Positions 1-8,463 of a stretch of 64,000 nt of DNA are shown piece after piece (positions within the stretch are counted from its first letter, which is position 1; each line of letters opens with the position of its first letter). The notes beneath the pieces were generated by a model. It searched no databases and was not told the DNA's origin. It saw only the letters and a list, made by a program, of their open reading frames with translations. The stretch is from a virus. The position numbers and the translations under genes were made by a program. Location of the stretch: positions 136,795 to 200,794 of IMG/VR virus record IMGVR_UViG_3300030107_006644; one strand, given 5' to 3'.

Positions 1-1
1 C

Positions 2-607
2 CCCGCCGATTTTGACGTGGAAGAGCTTGTTATCGCAATTGCTGATGCAATTGAAGGTGTAACGGGTGTCGAGGTTGACGTTGAGGGCGAAGGCGGAGAA
101 GAAGAGGGCGAAATGGCTCCTGTTGATGACATGGGCGGCATGGAAGATGATGCAATGGCTGCTGATATGGGTGGCGACATGGGCATGGAAGAAGAAGAGC
201 CTCTCATGGAACGCCGACTCCGCGCATATATTAACTCCCGTATTCGCAAAGTCATGGCTAAGGCTCTCACTGAAGGTGCAGATGCCTACGATCAGCCCGG
301 CGCTTATAAGAAAGAAGATGACGAAGACGAGGTGCAGGAAGAAGGTCATAAGCACATGTCTGGTGGTGAAGACATGCTCTCCAAGGGCACGAACGATGAG
401 TTCGGCTCGGTCTCGAAAGACCCGCACCGTAGCAGCGCCGGTAAACACCATACCGGTGGTGAAGCCGCGCCAAAGTCTAAGCAGCATATGGGTGGCAACA
501 ACGCCGCACTTCCCCTTGAGGAGCAGATCACCGATGATCTACTTGAGCGCGTAACCCGTCAGGTTGCCGCCAAGCTCATGGCTGCTTCCAAAAAGCGTAG
601 AAAGTAA
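2..607 (+). CDS. Virion-type acidic protein, 5' end outside window
   Basis: The reading frame is open to the left edge, so the N-terminus is missing; an internal GTG at 17 is probably not the start. The visible part is Glu/Asp/Met/Gly-rich, followed by a basic amphipathic helix (LMERRLRAYINSRIRK and on, ending ALTE) and a second one at the C-terminus (LLERVTRQVAAKLM). The same helix type recurs in the large proteins at 8888, 40657, 45262, 51179 and 56796, so this is probably another prohead or virion component. No enzymatic motif is visible. Confidence 0.6.
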   Translation, partial: PADFDVEELVIAIADAIEGVTGVEVDVEGEGGEEEGEMAPVDDMGGMEDDAMAADMGGDMGMEEEEPLMERRLRAYINSRIRKVMAKALTEGADAYDQPGAYKKEDDEDEVQEEGHKHMSGGEDMLSKGTNDEFGSVSKDPHRSSAGKHHTGGEAAPKSKQHMGGNNAALPLEEQITDDLLERVTRQVAAKLMAASKKRRK

Positions 608-636
608 TTGAACGGATTCAAATACCGTGTTATAAT
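608..636 (+). promoter_or_regulatory. Sigma70-type promoter
   Basis: TTGAAC at 608-613 and TATAAT at 631-636 are separated by exactly 17 nt. The predicted start (about 643) falls inside the terminator hairpin just downstream, so the terminator of the upstream gene and the promoter of the gene at 678 are interleaved. Confidence 0.6.
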
Positions 637-641
637 AAAAG

Positions 642-664
642 AGCCATGTTAGCATGGCTTTTTT
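642..664 (+). terminator. Rho-independent terminator
   Basis: AGCCATG (642-648) pairs with CATGGCT (653-659) around a 4-nt loop and is followed by a run of T. It closes the transcript of the gene ending at 607. Confidence 0.8.
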
Positions 665-677
665 ATTAGGTGGATAG

Positions 678-1067
678 ATGTTTACATTAGAGAATTTCTT
701 GATTTTTTTATTGGGATTGATAGTTGGCAAGCTAATGGCTAATTTGTTGACATTTGGCAAGTCCTTGTTAATGGTAAGGAAGACAGAGCTTCAATGTTTA
801 AAGATGCTCGCTTCAGCCGCGCAAGATATAGCATTCATCAAGCAGATGAAGGAGCGCGCCATTGAGGTCGCCGGCGCCGACATTAACGAAATCAAGATGC
901 AGAACAACTTAGACGAGTATTCGGTCGACGTGTGGAAGAAGGCGGCAGTTAATAATATTGTTGCAGAGTATCCGCATGTTCTCCGTGGTGGCGTGAAGTA
1001 TCACGATTGGGAGGGTGCCATGGCACGCCTAGTGACACTGTTGAATGAGCAGGAAAAAAAGAAATAA
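678..1067 (+). CDS. Small membrane-anchored protein of unknown function
   Basis: 129 aa. ATG at 678 is preceded by AGGTGGA. Residues about 5-25 (FLIFLLGLIVGKLMANLL) form one membrane segment near the N-terminus, followed by a soluble, mostly helical domain with several Trp and Tyr. I recall very similar proteins in marine T4-like phages, none with a known role. Its position between virion-type and ClpP genes gives no firm clue. Confidence 0.75.
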   Translation: MFTLENFLIFLLGLIVGKLMANLLTFGKSLLMVRKTELQCLKMLASAAQDIAFIKQMKERAIEVAGADINEIKMQNNLDEYSVDVWKKAAVNNIVAEYPHVLRGGVKYHDWEGAMARLVTLLNEQEKKK

Positions 1068-1116
1068 ACCTTTAAATAGAAAGTAGAGCTGTTATAATAT
1101 TTTCATAGGAGAACTG

Positions 1117-1752
1117 ATGAAGTTAGGAAAGAAAGACAACAAGCCTGAAGAGGAAGAGGTGGAAACGCCGGTCAACCCGGAGGAACTATCTGCGGTTTTG
1201 TTCGGGCCCGAAGATCTCGGTGTTCGTACAATTGGCCTTTGCGGAGACGTAGAGGAAGAGAAGGTCGGCGAAGTAATAGGGATGCTATTGGGTATGAGAC
1301 AATCCGGTCTATTTTTGCCCGGGAATTCACCTTCGGAGGATCCTGTAGAGTTTCTGATCTCTACTTCTGGGGGGTCCGCACATGAGATGTTTGCACTGTA
1401 CGATGTTATGCGGCTCATGCGAAATGACATGCCAATTCACACAATAGGGATTGGGAAAGTGATGTCGGCAGGTGTGGTTCTGTTAGCTGCTGGGACAAAA
1501 GGCCAGCGCAAGATCACGAAGAACTGTCGAGTTATGCTTCATAGTGTAATTGGGGGCAACATGGGATCCCTACACAGCCTAGAGAACGAAATGGATGAGA
1601 TTAGATGCACGCAGGAAAGATACATTGACGCGCTAGTGCAGGAAACTGATATGACAAAGCGTTTCTTGAAGAAGTTGATTGAGAGAAAGGTAAATGTGTA
1701 CCTAACGGCACAAGAGGCAGTAGAGTACGGAATCGCAGACGAGGTAGTATAG
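1117..1752 (+). CDS. ClpP-like serine protease (first copy)
   Basis: 211 aa, S14 family fold. The family cleaves peptides in a barrel chamber; phage versions may act as Clp subunits or as maturation proteases. Visible: the nucleophile Ser117 in GKVMSAGV, His142 in VMLHSVIGG, and the C-terminal block AQEAVEYGIADEVV, all aligning with bacterial ClpP. The position of the ClpP catalytic Asp seems to be Glu or Asn here (LIERKVNVYL), so the triad is not fully canonical. A 25-residue acidic N-terminal extension is unusual. Strong AGGAG before ATG 1117. The stop overlaps the next start by one base. A second ClpP-like gene lies at 61060. Confidence 0.88.
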   Translation: MKLGKKDNKPEEEEVETPVNPEELSAVLFGPEDLGVRTIGLCGDVEEEKVGEVIGMLLGMRQSGLFLPGNSPSEDPVEFLISTSGGSAHEMFALYDVMRLMRNDMPIHTIGIGKVMSAGVVLLAAGTKGQRKITKNCRVMLHSVIGGNMGSLHSLENEMDEIRCTQERYIDALVQETDMTKRFLKKLIERKVNVYLTAQEAVEYGIADEVV

Positions 1753-2678
1753 TGGACAAGGTGTTTTATAATCAATCTTCAGCAGACAAGCTTGGCTGGG
1801 ATCCGTCTTGGTTTGGCGAGAAGTACAATGATGAAGATCTGGTTAAAGCAGTAAAACGTTGGCAAAAGGACAAAGGTCTAACTCAAGACGGACTGGTTGG
1901 TCCGATGACCTATAGGAGAATCTGGACAGAGCGAGAAGCAGAGATATCAGATTATAAACCTTCTAGCCCTCTGTATTCTAGAGTGAGTAATCGATGCGAT
2001 GATCAGAAACATATTGTACATAATGGTAAATTTCTTGAAATTGATTGGCCAGATGTGGTATTATGGGATGAGCCGAACGGACTAAAGATCAAGAGCGGTA
2101 ACTACTATGACTATTCCGGAGAGGAAGACAGGGAGCCAACCATGTTTGTAAACCATTGGGATGTGTGTCTTTCTGCAGAATCGTGTGCCAAAGTCTTGAA
2201 CCGTCGAGGCATATCTGTGCACTTCTGCATTGACAATGATGGCACAATATATCAACTGCTAGATACTCAACACGGTGCATGGCACTGCAGCAATGGCAAA
2301 GGTAACAAGAAGAGTGTTGGAGTTGAAGTAAGCAACGGCTATTATACAAAGTATCAAAGTTGGTATGAAAAGAATGGTTTTGGCCCTCGCCCAGTACAAG
2401 AGAATGCTTGGGTTCACGACCGAAAGCTAGACCCTTTCTTGGATTTTTATCCTGCTCAAATTAAAGCTTTACAAGCTCTGTGGGCCGCCATTCATAAAGG
2501 TCTAGATATTCCACTAGAGTATCCAAAGAATTCCAAGGGCCATGTGGATATTGGGGTTAACAGAAGTTGCACACGCGCTACTTTCAAAGGTTTTTGCAAT
2601 CATTATAATTTCACGCGAGGAAAAATCGACTGTGCAGGCTTGGATTTGCCAACTCTTTTGGACGAACTTAAAGATTAG
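1752..2678 (+). CDS. Endolysin: peptidoglycan-binding domain plus N-acetylmuramoyl-L-alanine amidase
   Basis: 308 aa, GTG start in the TAGTG overlap with clpP. An N-terminal PG_binding_1-like domain (residues about 20-60, LVKAVKRWQKDKGLTQDGLVGP) precedes an Amidase_2 (T7 lysozyme-like) domain: His135 in VNHWDV, the HFCIDNDGTIYQLLD core, and a C-terminal His/Cys pair in CNHYNFTRGKIDCAG as zinc ligands. It would cut the bond between MurNAc and L-Ala in the host wall at lysis. No signal peptide, so it would need a holin; a candidate is at 6079. Confidence 0.88.
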   Translation: MDKVFYNQSSADKLGWDPSWFGEKYNDEDLVKAVKRWQKDKGLTQDGLVGPMTYRRIWTEREAEISDYKPSSPLYSRVSNRCDDQKHIVHNGKFLEIDWPDVVLWDEPNGLKIKSGNYYDYSGEEDREPTMFVNHWDVCLSAESCAKVLNRRGISVHFCIDNDGTIYQLLDTQHGAWHCSNGKGNKKSVGVEVSNGYYTKYQSWYEKNGFGPRPVQENAWVHDRKLDPFLDFYPAQIKALQALWAAIHKGLDIPLEYPKNSKGHVDIGVNRSCTRATFKGFCNHYNFTRGKIDCAGLDLPTLLDELKD

Positions 2679-2696
2679 GAACTAATTATTTTTGAT

Positions 2697-4466
2697 ATGG
2701 ATAGAGAATTACAAAATTTATTAGCAAGCTACTACTCAGAGCCGTCCGATACGACTCTTGGGGCGAGCGAGATGTTTCGTCTCGTTGAGGAGGCGATGAG
2801 TGTACTTCCGATATTACTCGAACAGGAGCAACAGAGCGGGCCTACCGAAAAGGACTCAGATGGAGAAGACCTGCAGATTTTCATACCGCGCGTTCGGATT
2901 TCCGAAAAAATGTGGGGGAAACAAGGCTCAGAAGATCGAGAAATAATCCAGAGCCTGCTAACAAGATTAGTGGGTGAAGCTGGCGGAACAACTTTGAAAG
3001 CTAAGGTCGAGAAAATATCGGAGTTTTTGGAGTCGAGACCAGAAACGGAAGATATTTCTGAGATTCTTACGCATATTGTGCTGCTTGATACGCTTACGAA
3101 CATCATGCTACACTTTAATGCATCGGCAGCAGGTTTCACCTTTGAAGGATTCTTATCGGCGCTCCTTAGCGGTACTCAGATTCCGGCTGGCACTGCAGGA
3201 ATTCAAGACTTGATTGATGCTGATGACAATCCGATCAGTTTGAAATTGCTAACCGGCGCAGGTTCGGAAGGCTCAACAGGAAACGTGCATGGAAGCTATA
3301 GAGATTTAGTCGATCATTTTATTGATCCGGCCGCCAAGGAAACGGGAGCTAGAAGATCCCAGAGAACATATGTGGACCCGCAGACGGGCGAGGAAACGGT
3401 TAATCCTCACTATGTCGGTCTTGCCGGCGCAGCCGGAACTATGACATATGTTGTAGTGCTTAAGTCATTTAGAGATATGGAATCAACCGCCAAGCTCTCG
3501 GCCGAAGAAGTTGCAGAAGGCGAGGAACCCGAAACCATTAGGTTTTTCCAGTTTGATTTTACCGCCAAAACATTTTTTGAGGCATTGGTAACTCACAAAC
3601 ACAACGCTAAATTATTGCTACTTCCCAAAGAAGAGTTCGGCCACCCAGAAGAACAAGCGCAAACCCAGCCAGAACAAGAGATTTACGAACCGATTTCGGA
3701 TGAGGATCTAAAGAGAATGTTTGCAGGCCGTAGCAGTGGTTACGACCCCGGAACGGCACATGCGTATCGAAAGATCATAGCAAATTATGTTCCTGAATAT
3801 GCCAAGGAACTGTTAGACGACGCCTCGCTAAGCCCATCAGAAAAGAACCCAAAAAAGCTTGTACTATTGGATGCAAACGGAGAACCGATTAGATACGTCG
3901 AGTTGCCGCCGGCTGATCCGAGAAGAAGGGACATAGCTTCTGTCGCGTACACACAGAAGACTACACCAGACAGGAAGGATATAGATCCTGAAACCGGTAA
4001 AGCTCGCGTTGCTAATGTAGAGTGGCTGGATTACGCCTCATCAGTTAAGCTATTAAAGTCAAAACTATCAGGCAACGAAGAAAACCCAGTAGAGTTTTGG
4101 AACCTTATTGCACAAACTTCTGGATATACCGGCGCCGCAGAAGAGACACAGTTTGTGGTGAGTCCTAGATATTACCGACAAAAGAGATGGGAACAGGATG
4201 GGTTTGGATACATCGGGCAGATATATGTGGGTAAAGCCGCAGTACTCGATCTAGCGAAAGCATATGCAGATATCTTAAACCAAAAAATCTACGATATGTT
4301 TAAGAAGGTTCAAACACTGTCTCAACAAATTAATGGATACTTTATTGGTGGCAATAAGGGCGATGCCCTCGCTGCAGCCAACACTGCGGATGATATTGAG
4401 CAAGGCGCAAGAGAGTATCATGAACAAGATGTAGAAAGTCAACAGGCTATAGCCGCCAAAGAATAA
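2697..4466 (+). CDS. Conserved phage protein with a possible PD-(D/E)xK-like nuclease core
   Basis: 589 aa. Residues about 135-195 contain GFTFEGFLSALLSG, then DLIDADDNPISLKLLT and GSYRDLVDHFIDP. The order E, D, then S-L-K resembles the acidic-acidic-lysine layout of restriction-like nucleases, but a canonical (D/E)xK is not present. Similar blocks occur, to my memory, in uncharacterised proteins of marine T4-like phages. The C-terminal half (from about residue 340) is helical and ends in an acidic Gln/Glu-rich tail. Located between endolysin and GroEL. Function unproven. Confidence 0.6.
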   Translation: MDRELQNLLASYYSEPSDTTLGASEMFRLVEEAMSVLPILLEQEQQSGPTEKDSDGEDLQIFIPRVRISEKMWGKQGSEDREIIQSLLTRLVGEAGGTTLKAKVEKISEFLESRPETEDISEILTHIVLLDTLTNIMLHFNASAAGFTFEGFLSALLSGTQIPAGTAGIQDLIDADDNPISLKLLTGAGSEGSTGNVHGSYRDLVDHFIDPAAKETGARRSQRTYVDPQTGEETVNPHYVGLAGAAGTMTYVVVLKSFRDMESTAKLSAEEVAEGEEPETIRFFQFDFTAKTFFEALVTHKHNAKLLLLPKEEFGHPEEQAQTQPEQEIYEPISDEDLKRMFAGRSSGYDPGTAHAYRKIIANYVPEYAKELLDDASLSPSEKNPKKLVLLDANGEPIRYVELPPADPRRRDIASVAYTQKTTPDRKDIDPETGKARVANVEWLDYASSVKLLKSKLSGNEENPVEFWNLIAQTSGYTGAAEETQFVVSPRYYRQKRWEQDGFGYIGQIYVGKAAVLDLAKAYADILNQKIYDMFKKVQTLSQQINGYFIGGNKGDALAAANTADDIEQGAREYHEQDVESQQAIAAKE

Positions 4467-4480
4467 ACGAGAGGTGTAAA

Positions 4481-6055
4481 TTGGCAAAGACATATGATTC
4501 TGGAAACGCATTAAGCCAGAAAATCTTGAAGGGAGTTAACGTTTTAGCAGACAACGTGGCTTCCACATTGGGCCCCCGAGGTCGAAATGTTATTCTGCAA
4601 GAACCGGGCAAGCGCCCAATTGTTACGAAAGATGGTGTAACTGTAGCGCAATTCGTAACCCTTGACGATCCAGTCGAAAATGTCGGCGCCGAGATTATCA
4701 AGCAGGCGTCAGCCGAAACAAACAACACGGCCGGAGACGGAACAACAACGGCTACAGTGTTGTCTCGCGCAATACTTACGCAGGCGCAAGCGTTCTTAAC
4801 TGCCGGCTCATCGCCTATCGAACTTAAACGTGGCATAGATAAAGCTGTCGAAGTTATAAGCGATAGACTGTATAAACAGGCAAAGCCAATTTCCAGTCAA
4901 GAAGACATTGCACACGTTGCCACCATATCCGCTAACGGCGATAAGGTTATAGGACAACTGATAGCTACGGCAGTGGATGCGATTGGTAAGGATGGGGCAA
5001 TCACAGTAGAGGAAGCTCGTTCCTTGACTACGGCACTCGATATTGTGGAGGGCTTTCAACTAGGCAGTGGATTTGTATCCTCGTCTTTTATTACGGACGA
5101 GCGCCGTGGGGCTGTTCGGTACGAAAACAGCTACGTGCTGGTTACGGATGGCACAATCGACACGGTGGATGAGTTGCTTCCTGTGCTTGAGGTCGTGGCT
5201 CGCGAGAACAGGCCGCTAGTCGTTGTCTCCGAGAACATCGAGGGGCAAGCATTGGCCGCTCTGATAATGAATTCAGTACGAGGCACGTTGAAGGTAGCAG
5301 CTATCAAGGCGCCTAGATATGGCGAAGAGCGCCGCAACATACTTAAGGATCTGTGTTATGCTGTGGGAGCAAAGTTCGTCTCACGCGAATCTGGAGTCGG
5401 ACTCCGCGAAGTAAAGTTGGAGCATCTGGGCACATGCAAAAGTATTGAAGTCTTAAAAACCAACACCACAATTGTTGGCGGCGGCGGAAACTACGAAGCT
5501 TTAGAAAAGAGGATCGAATCACTCAGGGTAGAGCTTTCGCAGACGGAGAACTTGCATGAGTGCGAGAGGTTACAAGAGAGAATTACACGTCTATCTTCTG
5601 GCGTTGCCATAATAAGGGTTGGCGCGCCAACTGAAATTGAAATGGTAGAAAAGAAGCACAGAATTGAGGATGCATTAGAGGCTGTCCGCTCCGCTCAAGA
5701 GGAAGGCATCGTTCCCGGCGGAGGCACTGCGCTAATTAGAGCGGTGACCAACTTAGAGGTACAGACCGAAAACGAGACTCAAGCTCAAGGTGTTGAGATT
5801 GTTCGTCGCGCCTGTTCAGATCCTCTACGTCAGATGGCTATTAACGCTGGAGAATCTCCCGACATTGTGCAGGAGAAGGTTGAGGCTCTAGAGGATTCCG
5901 TCAGCGGATATGATTTTGCCGCTGGAGAAATCAAAGATTTGATCGAGGTGGGAATTATCGACCCAGTAAAGGTCACGCGAACCGCACTTGAGAACGCAGC
6001 CTCGGTAGCTAGTACCTTAATTACGACAAATCATGCAATAATACAAGTTGATTAG
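4481..6055 (+). CDS. groEL: GroEL-like chaperonin
   Basis: 524 aa, TTG start behind GAGAGGTGTAAA, a leader reused at 60128. Nearly full-length group I chaperonin: ATLGPRGRNV, KDGVTVA, the ATP-site AGDGTTT (about residue 86) and the C-terminal EEGIVPGGGTAL block are all present. The flexible Gly-Gly-Met tail of bacterial GroEL is missing (ends IIQVD). Phage chaperonins fold phage proteins such as capsid subunits, either with host GroES or alone. No groES gene is visible in the window. Confidence 0.95.
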   Translation: MAKTYDSGNALSQKILKGVNVLADNVASTLGPRGRNVILQEPGKRPIVTKDGVTVAQFVTLDDPVENVGAEIIKQASAETNNTAGDGTTTATVLSRAILTQAQAFLTAGSSPIELKRGIDKAVEVISDRLYKQAKPISSQEDIAHVATISANGDKVIGQLIATAVDAIGKDGAITVEEARSLTTALDIVEGFQLGSGFVSSSFITDERRGAVRYENSYVLVTDGTIDTVDELLPVLEVVARENRPLVVVSENIEGQALAALIMNSVRGTLKVAAIKAPRYGEERRNILKDLCYAVGAKFVSRESGVGLREVKLEHLGTCKSIEVLKTNTTIVGGGGNYEALEKRIESLRVELSQTENLHECERLQERITRLSSGVAIIRVGAPTEIEMVEKKHRIEDALEAVRSAQEEGIVPGGGTALIRAVTNLEVQTENETQAQGVEIVRRACSDPLRQMAINAGESPDIVQEKVEALEDSVSGYDFAAGEIKDLIEVGIIDPVKVTRTALENAASVASTLITTNHAIIQVD

Positions 6056-6076
6056 TTCTTTCTAAAACTATATATT
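6048..6076 (+). promoter_or_regulatory. Promoter giving a leaderless transcript
   Basis: TTGATT at 6048-6053 and TATATT at 6071-6076, 17 nt apart. The start codon of the next gene lies at 6079, just where transcription would begin, and no ribosome binding site is present. Confidence 0.55.
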
Positions 6077-6078
6077 AC

Positions 6079-6354
6079 ATGGATGAAACCACACAAACGC
6101 TCATGGAGCTTAACAGCAAGCTTGATCGCATGTTGTCTAGCGTTGAGATGCTGGCCGAAAACCAGAATCGCATGAGTGAGGATATATCTAAGATTAAGGA
6201 GGCGGTATACAACCCAGACGAAGGATTATATGCACGACTGCGTGCATTAGAGCAGTGGAAGGCTGGCCAAGCAAAGGTACAGTGGGTCATTATTTCGGCA
6301 ATTATAGCGATGGTGGCTAAACAATTCTGGGACATTGTAGTATTATCACCATGA
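6079..6354 (+). CDS. Holin-like / XhlA-like small membrane protein
   Basis: 91 aa. An N-terminal coiled coil (residues 1-60, heptads of Leu/Met/Ile) is followed by one C-terminal membrane segment (VQWVIISAIIAMVAKQFW). This arrangement matches haemolysin XhlA-type proteins, which associate with membranes during phage lysis. The endolysin lies 3.4 kb upstream. No Shine-Dalgarno sequence is present; the mRNA may be leaderless. Role inferred from topology only. Confidence 0.6.
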   Translation: MDETTQTLMELNSKLDRMLSSVEMLAENQNRMSEDISKIKEAVYNPDEGLYARLRALEQWKAGQAKVQWVIISAIIAMVAKQFWDIVVLSP

Positions 6355-6360
6355 AAGAGA

Positions 6361-6978
6361 ATGATTACGCCGACTCCCAATGCAGACTCGAAAATGATAG
6401 AGGAGCTTCTATCGGAGTACGATCTTGGTGCGTCAACTCGTAGATATCTTTTTTCATTGAGAAATTGGCTTTCAAGCAGGCCGCTAACATATAGGCAGCG
6501 AGGAGCACTCCATAGAATTAGAGAGAGGGCTAGAAATAGGATGGAGCCGACTCAACAATGGATAGCAATGTGGAGCGATGAAAAGAGAGAAGCAGCATCA
6601 ATATGTGCCAAATACTACATCGAAAACCCGCCCTATTTTGATTGGCTAAGTCATAATATTCTAAACAATCCAGATTTTATACCAACACAGGAAGAGTACG
6701 AAAAACTTACCACCAACAAATACGCCATAAAAGTTCTGAACGCTTATCATTCGGATGCGAAATACAAACTTGGAGATTTGATGACTTATCGCTTGGGCGC
6801 GCCTGCAGAAGTTAAAGCTTTGTTCGAGGGCCGCCTTGCTATTATCATAAAAACAAACTTATTACCAATTACTAGCGCAGCTATAGGCGCTAAAAACTAC
6901 ATGGTCTTATCACTAGGCAACGACACTCCGTTTGTTGTCGAAGAAAGATTTATTAAAAAATACAAACAAAAGGCTTGA
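6361..6978 (+). CDS. Unknown protein, paralogue of the gene at 30978
   Basis: 205 aa. Residues about 75-205 align well with the C-terminal part of the protein at 30978: KYYIENPPYF / RYYRESGGYF, NNPDFIPTQEEY / ENPDFVPSQRQY, NKYAIKVLNAY / NKYAQKVLDAH, then a GDLM-type beta domain. The N-terminal helices are basic. It ends with a GDLV-like SH3 domain (KYKLGDLMTYR), linking it to the small GDLV proteins at 20-30 kb. Function unknown. Confidence 0.65.
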   Translation: MITPTPNADSKMIEELLSEYDLGASTRRYLFSLRNWLSSRPLTYRQRGALHRIRERARNRMEPTQQWIAMWSDEKREAASICAKYYIENPPYFDWLSHNILNNPDFIPTQEEYEKLTTNKYAIKVLNAYHSDAKYKLGDLMTYRLGAPAEVKALFEGRLAIIIKTNLLPITSAAIGAKNYMVLSLGNDTPFVVEERFIKKYKQKA

Positions 6979-7003
6979 CTAAGCCGTCAATATACGTTAT
7001 ATT
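6975..7003 (+). promoter_or_regulatory. Sigma70-type promoter
   Basis: TTGACT at 6975-6980 and TATATT at 6998-7003, spacer 17 nt, inside and just after the end of the preceding gene. It drives the gene at 7026. Confidence 0.75.
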
Positions 7004-7025
7004 AGTTAAAGAAAAGGAGAAAACT

Positions 7026-7424
7026 ATGCGTGTTAATGTATGCTATTCGGCAGAATTGGAGGAGCTTCCTTCTATTGTGCTTAACTTAAGTTCCGAGGTT
7101 GCCAACAATCTCAGAGCGATTGCAGATAGTCTGGATAACGGAGTGTCTGAGACCTTGGCAGGAGGTCAATCAAAGAATCCTGAAGATCTGGTAAGGGTCG
7201 ATTACGCTCTGCGTGTTGCCCGTGCCGCATTTGTGAATCTGGATACGAGGATTCAAGATATTCAGCTGATTAATAGCGGTGCTGCTGATGTGTTTGCTAA
7301 CCCTGAACAATATGAAGCAGAGATTGCTCGCCGACAAGCAGAGGCTGCAGCCGCACAAGCTCAAGCAGAACGAGAGCCCGAGGAGCCTGTCGTGGTGGAA
7401 GTTGAGGAATCCGAGGAAGCCTAA
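7026..7424 (+). CDS. Small protein with Ala/Glu-rich C-terminus, unknown
   Basis: 132 aa from ATG 7026, chosen over an upstream TTG because that TTG is the -35 box and because AAGGAG precedes 7026. The first 95 residues are a mixed helical domain; the tail is a charged Ala/Gln/Glu helix ending in EVEESEEA. No known motif. Confidence 0.7.
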   Translation: MRVNVCYSAELEELPSIVLNLSSEVANNLRAIADSLDNGVSETLAGGQSKNPEDLVRVDYALRVARAAFVNLDTRIQDIQLINSGAADVFANPEQYEAEIARRQAEAAAAQAQAEREPEEPVVVEVEESEEA

Positions 7425-7425
7425 G

Positions 7426-7689
7426 TTGGTTTCGGATTTGGCGATCCGGACAGGAGACATGGTTTACCTTCCGTCCGAGGTCCGTTTGCTGCAATATAAC
7501 GACAATGGACTTGTCGTGAAACACTGTAAAACAGAGAAGCCGCAGAATGTTCTGGTCACTGGCAATCAGCAAGATCATTCTTTTCTTCTTAAAAAGATGT
7601 ACAGGGTGTTTTTTAAAGGAGAGCAGTGGTTTGCTAAAACGGAAGATCTTTATCCAGTATATAACAAAGTGGAGAAACACAAGTGGTAA
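7426..7689 (+). CDS. GDLV-type SH3-like small protein
   Basis: 87 aa from TTG 7426, directly after the preceding stop, with GAGGAAG upstream. It begins VSDLAIRTGDMVYLPSEV and continues as alternating beta strands (NGLVVKHC, RVFFKGEQWFAK), like the GDLV family at 20-30 kb. The start is inferred. The stop overlaps the next gene by 7 nt. Confidence 0.6.
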   Translation: MVSDLAIRTGDMVYLPSEVRLLQYNDNGLVVKHCKTEKPQNVLVTGNQQDHSFLLKKMYRVFFKGEQWFAKTEDLYPVYNKVEKHKW

Positions 7690-7985
7690 AGCTAATAGAA
7701 GTCTGTAAGCCCAACAACTATACAACGTTGGGCGACAAAACAAAATACACCTTGAAAGAGGTGTTTATCAATCCTCAACACGTTGTCTGTTTGCGCGAAG
7801 ATAATCTAGCGCGCAGACATTTGGTTGAGGGTCGAATGCCTCCGGGCTTGGATGAGAGACAGGAGTTTACAAAGGTTCATATTAATCGAGGTCAATCTGG
7901 TATTGATATAACCGTAGTTGGCAACCCTGTCATGATCGAACAACAACTCAATCTTGAAAAGCAGCAAGTTTTGCTGAAAGGATAA
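7683..7985 (+). CDS. Small beta-rich protein, FlbD-like pattern
   Basis: 100 aa, GTG start overlapping the previous gene. The strand pattern (VKLIEV, EVFINPQHVVCL, FTKVHI, IDITVVGNP) resembles the short beta proteins of the FlbD/flagellar type, but similarity is weak and no function is claimed. Two bases separate it from the glutaredoxin gene, so they are probably co-translated. Confidence 0.6.
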   Translation: MVKLIEVCKPNNYTTLGDKTKYTLKEVFINPQHVVCLREDNLARRHLVEGRMPPGLDERQEFTKVHINRGQSGIDITVVGNPVMIEQQLNLEKQQVLLKG

Positions 7986-7987
7986 AA

Positions 7988-8284
7988 ATGAAATACTTTA
8001 TTGTGCACGGCAGAACATCGTGCCCGTTTTGTGTTAAGGCTGTAGGTCTGTTAGAAAGCAAAAACGTGGCATATGTATTTTCGCCCGTAGATGGCGAGGT
8101 CTTGACAGAGACTAAGCAAAGGTGGGGTCACCCGACTGTGCCTATCGTGGTAGAGCGCGATCTACATGAGTGTGAATACGAATTGCTAATTGGCGGATAT
8201 ACCGAACTTAGTGAATATTTGACGGAATACGTTGAAGACGAGCAGGAAGGAGGCGGCTGTGTTTTGGACAGCAATAGCGATTAA
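7988..8284 (+). CDS. Glutaredoxin
   Basis: 98 aa. The redox motif is Cys12-Pro-Phe-Cys15 and the cis-proline loop is TVPIV, both in the usual places. Phage glutaredoxins reduce disulfides, typically for ribonucleotide reductase or virion proteins. No reductase gene is in the window. An acidic tail replaces the usual last helix. Confidence 0.88.
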   Translation: MKYFIVHGRTSCPFCVKAVGLLESKNVAYVFSPVDGEVLTETKQRWGHPTVPIVVERDLHECEYELLIGGYTELSEYLTEYVEDEQEGGGCVLDSNSD

Positions 8285-8459
8285 CCCAGCCCTTGAAAAG
8301 GCCGAGCATCATGTGTTTGATAGCCTGTCGCATGACAACAGTAAAGCATACGCAGACATTCAAAAGCTTCTGCCAAATCGAGTCATTATTGCCTTGGTGA
8401 AAGGCAACCACAGTTCGTCCACTTACGTGCCGGATAAGACCGTCCAAGTGATCTGGTAG
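8259..8459 (+). CDS. Small unknown protein
   Basis: 66 aa from GTG 8259, supported by AAGGAGG seven bases upstream; overlaps the glutaredoxin gene by 26 nt. It starts FWTAIAINPALEKAEHHV. The length and His/Lys content suggest a small soluble protein. No motif recognised. Confidence 0.55.
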   Translation: MFWTAIAINPALEKAEHHVFDSLSHDNSKAYADIQKLLPNRVIIALVKGNHSSSTYVPDKTVQVIW

Positions 8460-8463
8460 CAGC

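Noticed and set aside
66-554. 162-aa ORF in a second frame near the left edge
   Set aside because: It overlaps the acidic virion-type gene, is Trp/Lys-rich without domain features, and is typical of a shifted reading of Glu/Met codons.
6975-7025. Upstream TTG start for the gene at 7026
   Set aside because: The TTG is part of the -35 hexamer of a well-spaced promoter and the 7026 ATG has AAGGAG.
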